NCBI GenBank assembly: GCA_013399115.1
Contig: VXAA01003997.1
Span: 821,713 to 885,712 of the forward strand
Length of the DNA stretch: 64,000 nucleotides
Direction of reading: 5' to 3'
From: Anseranas semipalmata
Lineage: Eukaryota > Chordata > Aves > Anseriformes > Anseranatidae
Positions 34,801 through 46,800 of the stretch are shown here, piece after piece (the stretch's first letter is position 1; each line of letters opens with the position of its first letter). A model generated the notes under the pieces. The model saw only the letters and a list, made by a program, of their open reading frames with translations. It did not search any database and was not told where the DNA came from. Position numbers and translations under genes: made by a program.

Positions 34801-37800
34801 TTTAGCTTCTGTATGACAGTGTTCACAAGCAAACTGAGACAAGCACTGTTTGGTGCATGCCAGAAAGATAAACACAGAGAATAATGGAAAAATGGAAATC
34901 ATTTACCTCTCTCTGAATCCAGGAAAGCATGAAGAAAGAGAAAGAGCAAGTTAGAAAGCACTCACACAGACAGATCTCCAGTATATGATGAGACGGGATA
35001 GCTGAAAAGTGCTGCACATTTAATATTTGCTATTTGTTTGTAGCACAGCGTATCTAAGTGTCCTGCAACTATTTCCTTTCACCGCTAATTTTGGTTGAAT
35101 CCTGTTGCTCTGAAGTTTGTATTTTTGGAAACATGCAACGAAGCCAACAGGCATCAGCTGAATTTAGAGAGGCAGCACAGACATATCAACACAGGGAGGT
35201 AATCAAGCTTAAAATACCACACACAAATACGGGAAATAGTATGCGGTAAGCATAAATGGACATACAAAGTGCACCAACCCTCCTTCTTCCAAAATAACAC
35301 TATTTAAAGCAGACACTGACAAAACAAACAGAAATAATTTTTCAGGCTGTGAAAACCTTATGTTGCTTAAACTGAAGGAGTATACAGATCTGCATGAGTA
35401 TTCTGAATGCATTTTCCACAAGCTCATGCTCCGAGGTCACTTGGACTGCTCCAAAAGTCGCACCCTGCAGAAGTCACAGCCTGGGTAACCACCTCAGACA
35501 GGCACCGAGCTGATGGCAGAGATACGAAATCCCTGCACACTTTTGTTCCTGAAGCACCGCAGCAAACACCAACTCTTTGCACGCTCCTTTCCCGAAGGCG
35601 GGCAGGACAGGGACAGGCTTGCTGCCTGGGGCTGCAGCCCCGTGGCTGCGACATGGCTCCCCAGCAGCCTGGCCTTGCTTCAGATGGGGCAGAGCATGGC
35701 ACAGGACCATGCACTTCTAGAGGTGCCACGTGAAGAAAGCACGTGGTTTCGCGTGACATTTCCACAAAGCGGTAAGCGCACTAGGAAACTAGGTGGGTTG
35801 CTGCCTGCTTCTCCCCACCCCTCCTTGAAAACAGGCCAGAACTTCATCCAACGTGTAGTGTCGCTACGGGGATAACCATTCTTGAGATGGGAGCTGCTTT
35901 CTATGCCTTCGAACGCTAGGGAAACACAGGCTGAGGAGCCATATGCTGCAAAGAACATCTGCATGTCCAGCTCTCCAGCAGGTCCTTGCGAACAGTCTCC
36001 ATGGGCTGTGCTGTCCTGTTCTCCACCCCCTTTCGCCCCACGCACCACAGAACCCAGCTCTTGTAAGGACCCATCGCCACTGACCATCTGAGCAAGATTC
36101 ATGTGCAGCACACAAAATTGTAGGACTCTACATCATCCTAGTTAATTTTGACTCTGAGAAAAATGTAGTGGAGTGGAAAAATCACCCTGTCTACTTAAGG
36201 GTAGGATTAAAGACAGAGCATGCTGAAGGGAAAGGATCCAATTCCCATTAGACATCTCACTTTAGTAAGCTTGTGAAGCTTACATGGATTGATCTGTTGC
36301 TTAGAAATGGCTTAGTGAGTAGATCTGGAGTAAACACAGGCTTTCTAAGCCAGGTTTTATCTAAACATGCTTACGGTTAGCTAACGCGCCTGTCCAACAT
36401 GGGAGTGCAAGCACACAGGGATGCATATGTACATAGCTAGAGGTTTAATTGCTGGATATGAACTCCATGAGACTTTTGCAAAACTAACTTTGGCACTTAC
36501 ATAATGTTTAAAGGAACTGTTGGATTTGATTTTTAAACCACATTTTTAAATGACAAGAAACACCCTTTAAATGTCATAGCCTAGAATTTAAAACTTCAGG
36601 CTTAATGGCAGCACATGAGAGTTTGCTTCAGCAATGACTCTTGAGATGAGTTAGTGACAATACCTACGCAAAGAGGACCTGTACGGATCCTATTTTTTGC
36701 ACCTGGAAAATCTCGAACTATAAAGCATGAAGTTCAACTAAGATTTCATATTCACGCCTTAGAAACATAGCACACACATATATACATCCTTTAAAGTTGA
36801 GGTTTTACAACATAAATGAAGCATTCAGTACATCTGAATACTCAAGCTTAGTTTATCCTTCTTGTTGTATTTGCCTAGAGAAGAAATTCATTTTACCAAC
36901 GTAGTACCTAGATTGTTTGGGAAAAACAAACACACTCAATCTCCTTAAATACCCCAGAACAAAATTTATGGGGGGGNCTTGGCTGACATGGTTCGTAATG
37001 CTCGACCTTCAGAACTGTTGAAACTCTAGATGTTATGATTCTTACCCTCCCTCAGATAACTTTGCTTCCATTATTTTACTCACTTCTGTCACAATGGCAA
37101 ACATAGGTACCTGACAGAATTAACATCCGTGACAAAAGGATTCTGATTTTATTGTTTAGAACATAAACATCACCCAGTGTTACCAAGATGGCACAGCAAC
37201 ATCTACAAATCCTAGTACATTAACTCTCTCCCAAGTTTCCTTCAAACACTTGTGTAGTATTTTTATTTTGGCACTTCTTGAGCATGTGCATTTTAAAGGC
37301 TGATCAAACTTGTACAATACTCTGCACAAACTCTAACATATCTCAGCAAACACGCCAAATGGAGGGATGGTCCTTCAAAGACTGCTGTCAAGTGTCAGTG
37401 ATGATGCTGGGGCAAGCCAAGCTATAATGCAAACCAAAATGGTGACACAACAAGGAAATGGCCAATGAGAGCTAGGACTATTCACAAAAATAGTGTGTGA
37501 AAGTATGCACAAAAATAAAGCGTACTCAAGAACTTCTCAGCCTCTTTTAACCCCCTCCCCCCCTTTTTTCTTTTTTTTTTTGAGGCAAAAACCAAAGACC
37601 ACCTCTCCCTTCTCCCCTGGCATCCTGGCTGCCGTCCTCTTATTGCCAGAGCACAGGGTACATAGTTTCAAACACACAGAAAATGGCCTCAAGCACAAAG
37701 GTATCTTTCTCAAACGAAACCTTGTGATCAGTTTCTTTCCATTCCTTAATATTTTCTTTCATTTCTTAATTTGCAGGACCCAGCTTCTGATCTCTATATT

Positions 37801-40800
37801 TAAGAATAAATCCAGGCTTCATTTTTCTCTTGGACTCATACATTTTGTTTTATGCAGAGGGCCAAGTTGCCAGTACAAAGAAAGTCAGCAACTCCTTAAG
37901 CTGCTCGCATACAGTTGCTTTCAGAACACAATTTATCCCTGACCTATTTTCCTTGTCAAAAGAAAACAGAGGCTGCTCCTGAGAGAAGCTGACGACAAAT
38001 TACTCTATAAAGGCTTGATTCAGGCATTTAAATAATTGTTATGGTTACTTTTTGATCTTGTAATGGATTTTTCTTTTCTACTTATAAACTCCTTCATCTT
38101 AGTATTACTGTTTTCAGCATAAACAGAGTAGTGGTCTATCTTCCATTGTCCAAAACACTCTACAACGTAGCTAATGAAAGCAGCCAAGTTGGACACAAGA
38201 TCTGTATTTATGAACGTAATGGACATTCCCAGAAATTTTACAATGGAAGCGTGGGCTGTAGTATCATTACAAAGAAGAAATAATACAGGGTCCTCTGCTC
38301 CGCTTCTTTCCAGGCGGTGAACTTGGGAGTTCCCCCTTTTTGATATCCAGTGGTGACCTGTGGAGATCTCCTCAACCAAAACCCCACTCACACCTTCGCT
38401 TCAGCTCCATGGGCTTTCTATTGGGCTTTGCAGAATCAACAAGGATTTCACCAGGCTTGTTGCTAGCATTTTATAAATTAAGAGGAAAAAAGTAGATCTC
38501 AATAGTGCAAATACTGAAAGTTTTTCAAGCACAGACAGCCCTTGATTCTGTATCTCAATGCCAATTTGAAAATCAGAATAAAAAAAATAGTATCGTTTTT
38601 ACTTTCCAGGAGAATATAGTCAATGTTTCTAAGTAGTATCAGAAGCAAAATAGATATCATTTTCTTCATGCATTAATCACTGGTTTTATATGAGGTGGAC
38701 AAAGAGTGATTACCTCTCAGAACAAAGCTTTATATTGGAAAAATCTTCCACCAATTTAGATACAATGTAATAGGCAAAAAAAAAAAAAAAGAGGAAATGT
38801 CTTGGATCTAGCAGGTTTTGAACACAGTACAATTAAACACGAAACATGACCTGCTGGTGCAAACTCATGAAGGGAAAACTGTTAATTTCCCTATCATTAT
38901 ACAATATACAGTTGTACAGAACAATCACCACTGCAGCTGCAAGTGCAGACAGAAACAAAACAAAACAAAACAAAACAAACAGAGAAGGAAATTCAGAAAG
39001 GTGAGACAAAAATACGAGCAGTCAGGCTGCCGGACTTCCCCAGGTAGTGAGGAATGACCGGGGCTCCGGCTGCAGGATTCTCACACCATGGAATCCACAC
39101 ACATCAAGCAGGGCTGCATCCTGCTTCTGATCAGTTAATTACTGCTTTCAAATTAATCCAGTATCTCTTCATTGAGTGCCTTGTAATTAATGAATTAATT
39201 TCACACAGAAGAGTATTTGCCTGCATTCCCTTCGCATTCCTGTAGCTCAAATACAGTCGAATGATTTACCTTTAAACTTAAAAAAAAAAAAAAAAAATTA
39301 AATGCACCCCAAGGCTACAAAGCAGCCATGGAAAGTTTTCAGTTTCATGGCAGATTTTATTGATGGCTCTAAGTACCAGAAATGCCATAAGAGCAGCTGT
39401 GCAAGTTCTTCAGTACGGTGCTCTATATATTCTTTTCCAAGCTGACTGAGTTAAAAGGGGTCAAGCCAGAGCCTGCCAATAACATGGGAAGATGATACCT
39501 AGAAAATTGTGTCAGGGCTGCTATGCAGCATTTGAGATTCATTTCTGATGGGAAAAGGCCAAGACCTCCGAGGAAAACAGCCCGTGACCTTCCAGCCTAC
39601 AGAGATGTGAGAAAGGAGCCTTCCTTCCAGGAACAGCCCCAATAGGATGGATGCTTCCTCCCTGGGAAGCAAGTGACAGTCTCCTCCTCCCCACCACTCC
39701 TGCCAAGCCCATTTATTCCAGGTTGTTTTCCGACTTCCAAGACAGCACACTGCAGTTCTGCCAAGGGTGCCTACTTCCCTGATCACCCCCTTTCATGCTC
39801 CCTCCCCTTGCAGAGCTTCGGCAGCTGCACAACTTGCCCTTGTCCCCACCACAGGGATGCAGCCGAGGTGCTGAGCAGAGGTTGGAGGGCAGCACCCTGT
39901 CCTTGCTCAGGGTGTAGGTGACACATGGCAGCCTTACGTCTTCTGATTGTTGATATACAGCATTCACCCTGCAAGCGGAAGGGTAATGGACGTTCTGCTG
40001 GGAGGTGAATAAATTGAGTGGCTCAATGGCAATCCCTGGCGCCCCAAACCACCCCCTCCACTTGGTACTCGTGAGGCCATATCTAAATTTCTGCACCCAG
40101 TTCTGGGCCCACCAATACAGGGGAGAGACTGACAAACTGGAGCAAGCCCAGCCACGGGCCACCAAGGCAGCAGGAATCAAGCTTGTTGAGCCTGGAGGTG
40201 AGGCAGCAGGGGGAGGATGTAATTAATGCCTCCCATTAGCTCACACGAGGGTTTAAAACAAAAGACAGCAAAACCAAGTTTCTTTGCCATGAGAGTGAGT
40301 AAGCCCTCAGACAGGTACCCAGAAAGGCTGTGTCATCTCTGCCTTTGAATATTGTTAAAATATCAGTCAGTAACGGCCCTGACACAATTTTAAACCCTTG
40401 TCCAGCTTTGGGAAGGAGGCAGGTCTGGGTGACCTGCTGCGATCCTTTCCAGGTTATGTCTTTTTCTGCGATTCTGTAACAGAAATACATCAACCCACAG
40501 GACAGAGCCATGCTGAACGGACAAACATGGCAACTCTATGCTTACGTGGACGAGCAGATGGCAACCCTGTCTTGGGGCAGGCAAAAGGAGACCAACAGGG
40601 TGAAGCAACGTGCCCAGGAGCCCCAGCAGCTCAGGCCCCCATGGTGTCTGTCCCTCCCTGTGGCTGGGACAGACATCCTGGACCCCGAATCCTCCAAAGC
40701 TGCCACTGTTGTGTCTCCTACTTCAACAAAGCAGAGCCACTGTAAGACCACAGTGTGATGGAAAAATAAACCACACCAAGAAACTTAGCAGGTTTTGTTC

Positions 40801-43800
40801 TTGCTGGCATCTCCGGTAAGCTATTAAAGCAGCAAGCTAATGCTGCTGCGCTCGGCTAATGCTTTAGTGGTCACTGCACTGCACGTGAGCATCAGGAGTC
40901 TACCTCCCTGTACCTGGCAAAGTGAATTTAAATCTACAGCCTGACCATTTTTGTGACTGACACATTCAGCTAACAGGGTGAAGAGGTTAACACTTTACAC
41001 ATCTTCATTCCTGTAGCTTCCCCTGGAGTCTGGCTGACTGCAGCTTCCCCAGTTGTCTTTTTTGAGCGGATCAGAAAAAAATAAGGCTGCTATGTGTCAC
41101 CTACACCATGAGCAAGTACAGAGGTCTGCCCTCCAGCCTCCACAGTCCTCAAACATCTTCATGTGGGACTACACACAGCACAATCAGCTCTGGCCATCTC
41201 TGTCTTTCAGAGGGAACGACCAATGTCAATAACTTGCTTTCAATTACTGGAAGATATTATTTCCAAGCACATTTTACTTGGTTAAAAATAATGACGCATG
41301 GCACAAGCCTTTCTTCTTTACTGACAGTTGTAAGTACTTGTCCAAGCGTACCCTCTGAGGCACAGAAGAGGCCCTACTCTGGTTTTCTAATTTGTAATTA
41401 CAAAGTGTGGTAGCACTTTATGCAGCAAAATGTTTATGCAGAATGTACTTACACCTCAACAACATAACATGAACAAATCAAGGAAACAACCTTCATTTCC
41501 ATGCATTTGGAAGTCTCTCTGTTGCTTAGAAAATAATCATGTCCTTCCACCTAGGTATGCCATTAGAGAAACACATTTGCTCTCACTGAATGGAAAATGT
41601 CAGTGGCTTACAATATTTCTAAGGGTTCAGTAGCTCCTTAATCTTTTTTATAAATGAACCTTAGGCCTTTTGATTCAAGAAGTATCAGGCTGTTCCAACT
41701 GACGGTGGCCTTGTGTTTCTGGTCCCCTCTCACCACCAGCACGGAGACTGAGCAGAAGCACAGCTCATCCTTACAGCAGAAATTCCCTGTTCACCGTGGG
41801 CCAGATTGTGCCATCAATTTTTAAGCAATTCACCACTGGTAGCAAAGAAGATTTCTGCTTAAAAATTGATGGCTTGATCTAGCCTTCTGTTGCTAATCAT
41901 ATATTATGAAGACTGCAATAACCTAGTCAGGTTTTATTTTTAAAAGAAAAAGAAAATATGAGGCAGCCTGCCACATTACATGAATCCACATTTTATAACG
42001 ATTGAATTCTACTCTTAAGACCAGAGGCTCTGAATCTTGAAGTCCCACTGATGGTTCAGGTGCTAGACATCACACTGGTATCTGACAGGCAAGATGGTTC
42101 CTTGCTACTCCTCAAGCCCTCTCCATAAATAAGCACAGAGCAACCCCAGGTCACTTTACCATGTCTTCAGGGCTTCCCTCATCTGCACATACTGAATCAC
42201 AGCGACTCAAGACCTGAGATGAAAGAGATGCTGCCCTTACAGCTTTCTGCAGCATACAGCCACCCCAGGCACTTCCTCTCCTGACGTAAGCCAGGGGAGG
42301 CTTTCTTAGCCCACTGTAGACCATTGCTTTCCCTCTCCTTGGGAAAAGTTATCTTTGGCTTGTGAGGGAAAATAAACATGTTTCTGGCAGCATGAAAAGA
42401 ACCTTGAATGGCAGGCCACTGTTTTCCCAAATCACTAGGCCATCATTTTAGATGGATCAGTTGGGTATGAGATTTTCTGTTTTAATTTTTAAATAATTAT
42501 CAAATTCAGCCATAAATATATTCCAGCACATCAGCCTGGAAACTTCTTAAAGCATATAGAGAACAATTTAATATTACATCAAAATACAACAAGAAAAATG
42601 AGTATGTTTTCTTTGGCAGATACCAAACCAATTTCAGGAATATGCCACATTTTCTAAAATGAGGAAATGAAGCCGAACACTTATTACTGAATTGATATTC
42701 CCTGATTTAGAACTGTTAAATTTAAGTTTTTGACCTGGATTAACTTCACCCAGAGAATAAGGACATTTCAACCTATCTCAAACTACACTGGAGCAAAGTC
42801 TGCACTCTATCACAAATTAAAGCTCTGCAGATCAGTTGAATCAATATCAGCACTCTGCTATCAGTTAGATCAGAATGGTGTTCACTGTAACACGTCATGA
42901 AACACAGGAAAGTGTAGGGCAAACCAGAACAGCTTGCTGAACAGGACACCCAACAGACTAACAATCCGAGAAACACCAGAGACATCCAATAGACATATCA
43001 CATCATTACCTAAAATACTAATTCACACAGCTTGTTTGATCCTCATCTGTATTTCAACTGATTGGTGTTTAAAATAATTTCATACATAGGCTATTTAAAG
43101 TATTTATATACATCCACTGTTGTAGAAGGGAAAACTAATCTGTACTTTAAAAAACAAATCTAACTTGTATTACATAATAAACCACACTATCTTTCTCTTT
43201 CTTCTAACTCCTCATGAAAATAAACAAGCCATTTTTCACTGAGAAATGCTCTAGGGCTAAATAATATCCTTTTCCTCACTCACAAGTTGTTATAATTACA
43301 TTAACTGTGAGGCAACAGCTACAAAACCATAATTAAAGCCATGGTTTTAAGAGATTAAACAGTTCATATATTTCACTAATAAAGACCAAGACTCAGCAAT
43401 GCTTAGTATCCTTTAAGAAAGCAAAACCTACTGCCCAGAACAGGGAGAGCAATGAGGTTCCATAAGGTGTGAGAGACCTAATTTAAGAGTGAAGCTGCTG
43501 AGTTTAAAGAAAAAGATTAATGTGCTTGTCTCTCTTCCCTCCTCTCTGCACCCAACATAATCAGGATTCAAAGCTATATATCAATTAATGAATCAATGAA
43601 ATTTCTCCTGCTGCAAATTCTTTATGAATACAGATAGGATTAAGCAAGCACAGAGACCTCAAGGCAATATATTTAAATCACAAAGTTTCCTCTTCTGTCA
43701 AAAGAGCCATCAACCATTTCGCTTCAACTAAATATATTTTTACATGCATGTATCCCTACACACCGTGTGACACTTCTGTCTGAAAAAATGTTTAATTCTT

Positions 43801-46800
43801 TTGGACCTCTACAAAGATTTCAAACTGAATGATCTCCATTGACAATTATGGGCTGAAAGAAGAAAGCCCAGACTAGCTAGCTAGAAGTTAGCTGGGAATT
43901 ACACAGAAATCATTATATAGGCACTGTATGTTTGAGGAAAAACACAGGGAGGTTTCTTCTTTTTCAGTAAATGAGGTTTCTGCTATTCACAGCTACAGCA
44001 CCTATTTGCCCATTAATGCAATGTTATCAGTAAAAACAAATTACGATCATCCTCTGCAGAATCAGGCTGGTCAATATGCAGCCAGTAACTGCAGCTAGCT
44101 TAGGAACAATTGATTTTGAACTGAATACAGACCCCCCCCCCAAGCCCCTTAAACATCAAGGTCCATTACTTAGCTTACTGCTCAAATGAGCGCAGCTGAA
44201 GGGAGAACAGCATCAAACACTTACCGCTCACCACACAGTCCAGCCTTTCTGCTACACTGCTCTCCTGAAGGTTGTTAAGCGTCAGCTCTTGGAGAAAAGA
44301 GATCTGACTTGCCTTTGTCACACCAGGAGCCGTAATTTGCCTTGCAGGCATCCACACAGAGGCTTTAGACTAATGGACCATAGCTTTGAAAATACAGCTA
44401 GAGACAAAGGCTACTACTAACATGAGATTGTTGTCTGGGGGGGGGGCTGAGGGTTTTCCTCGTCACTTTTTAAGTTTCTTACCTTGTTCTCGCAGCAAGC
44501 AGGAATGCAACTCCAAGCAGGTCGCACACCACCGCCCAACTCAACGCCCTGCCCGGTCCCGCTCTCCCTTCGCGTGTACCCAGGCGTCAGATGGTGCAAC
44601 GCGCACTCGATGCAGCCACGCGCTTGCACTTCAGCGACCGGGGGCCGAACGCCCCCGAGAACAGCAGCTCATTCATTTTGCATCGAGCCGCAGCACGTCA
44701 CGCCAGCTCCCCCCCGGCGGACTGTGCACGCTTGTGCTCGCCAGCCCCAGCTGCGGGCGAGCGGGTGCTTCCCCCCGAGGGCACCGCTCCATCGGGCTGT
44801 GTCTTCTCCTCCCCTCCCGCTGGTTCTGCCATGGGCTCTGACCTGCCCACGAGGCCCCTCTCCTCCCCTTTAACACATCTCCACCGCTGCACGCTGTATT
44901 CCTAGCCCGTAAACTTCCGAGGGCAATCCGCGCTGACAGAAGCAACCTTTTGGGGAAAGCTGAAGTGCGCAGGGATGCTTCCCCTCCCAGCCTCCCGAAC
45001 CAGCGCAACGCGCTCACGCCGTGACTCCAACCGACTGTGACAAGGAAAGTCTCTTTAAAAGGCAGCCGAGACTTACTGCCAAACCCAAGAATTCAGACTG
45101 AAGTACAAACGTGTTTACTTCAATGAAATTACACCCGATTACACTAGAAGTGAGATTTATCCTCGAGCTGTAAAAACAAACACACCAAGTAATTTGATTT
45201 CCCAAACTGCCACACGCAGTAACAATAAATCTAATTTAGAGGGGTTGCTTTGCTCTAAAGGTGACAGCAAAACCAGCGTCCTGGAGCTCCGGTTTCTATT
45301 CCCTTTTGGCAAGCCCAAAAGAGAGAAGCGGGCGCCCCTCCAGCTGCAGCGTGTGCCACCAGGAGCCGAGGGGACGGGTGGCACCAGGATGGGGGGCCGA
45401 GGGGGACCCCAGCACCCTGCGGCAGCGCTGAGAGCGCGGCTCCCGCTGGCTGGCTGCTGGGGGTTGAGCCACTTGAGCCCCATGCCAGGGCATTGAGCAA
45501 GCGTTCACAGCCACACCACGGCAGCCCTTGAGCATCTCGCCTCTGGACACAGAGGTGGGTCGCCTCCCTGCACGTCACTCTTCTCCATCCAAGGGACTCG
45601 CTCCATCACACGTGCCAGCACAGCGAGCGCCCACCACCCATCCTCGTACAGGGACTGAGCTGAACATGAGTGGAAGCAGGGCGAGGAACACAACCAGGGG
45701 TATTCCCACCGGTGGATATGAGAGGGTGAAAAGCAGTCGAGGATGGTTTGCTGGCAGTCGCTTCTTCCAGCCGCGCAGATGCATTTGGAGAAGGATGTTT
45801 GTTCACAGCCTAAATACACCCTGAGAGTCCAGAGAGGTTCCTTCCTTCCTTCCTGTGTGCCATCAACAAGGTTTGGCAGGATGAATTATGCTCGAGTGAC
45901 AACCTGTGCCATCCCGAAAGCTTTCTGCTGATTTCCACGAGAGTAACAGGTTGCAATTTAATAAACAAAGCTGTTGATGCTGCCTAAGAAGGAACAGATC
46001 CAACTCTTTCTTTCTTGGATGTGCTGGATGCCCAGCACTAACAGGAATTCAAGGCCATATAACAGCCTTGGCACTGAAGTAAACAAATAAGTTCTTGAAA
46101 GTCTTGATACCAGTATGGAAAGCATTTGTGGGGACTGAAAATGGCATTTTCATGGACAAGAAAAACAGCACCTGAAACTAGTTAAACTCTGTAAGATACA
46201 TATGTACTATATTTTTAATCCAGGTTCCAATACACATTCAACATAGCTCGTTTAAACTTGAAAATGAGGACAATTAATCTGATAGCTATAACAACTATCC
46301 TCTCTTTCTGTTGCTGTTCCCCTCTTTCATTCTCAACAAGGAGAATACCACAGGATATGGTAGTTTTCCAGCTGGCCAAATGACAGCACTTGTGAGAACA
46401 ATGTTAGACACCAACTTAAAAGGCTTTTAAGGAGAGAAGCCAAACTTTGCTGTTTTAATATGCTGAAACAGTTTATGGGAGAGAACTGCTGTTCCCTGAA
46501 CCTCTCTTTAGTACAAGAAGAGAGATTTAGCAGAACTTTGAAAATGTGTAAAAATAAGCATAATTAACACCACATCCCAGGTTTCAAGTTTTTGCTGGCT
46601 ATCCTGTAAATGAACTGGGACCAAATTCTAATCCCGCGTTGGTTTTGTTATTTTGGCTCATGATACTCACGGTGTGTGCGCCTTTCAGTAAAGATATGGC
46701 TAGGTATGAACACGCTGGCTCCATTACTGAGCTCTGGTATCAGCATTGCAGCTTCCGTTCTACTCACCCCACGCTCTCTGCTCCTCTAAGTTTGTGCCTT

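Larger units (their letters stand above)
25511..34906 (-). other. APBB2 intron downstream of the microexon
   Basis: 9.4 kb GT-AG intron. GC-rich blocks lie at about 26.25-27.2 kb and 28.1-28.95 kb (the latter CpG-rich), with a 14-N gap at 33375-33388. Open frames of up to 152 codons in the GC-rich blocks show no recognisable protein. Confidence 0.75.

Noticed and set aside
35680..36111. 143-codon open frame on - and several overlapping frames
   Set aside because: Same GC-rich effect; several mutually exclusive frames are open over the same bases and none is recognisable.
37493..37942. 149-codon open frame on + in the APBB2 intron
   Set aside because: No recognisable domain; composition (Phe, Leu, Ser rich, with a Phe run from a T tract) is that of translated AT-rich intron. 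A few frames of this length are expected by chance in 64 kb.
38020..38391. 123-codon open frame on - in the APBB2 intron, with another open frame just upstream
   Set aside because: It reads somewhat protein-like, but I could not match it to any family. The upstream frame is shifted and has no clear splice link. A protein search of both frames would settle it.
44417..45017. Several overlapping open frames on both strands across the CpG island
   Set aside because: Open frames in all directions reflect GC content. None joins in frame to APBB2 exons and none is recognisable.
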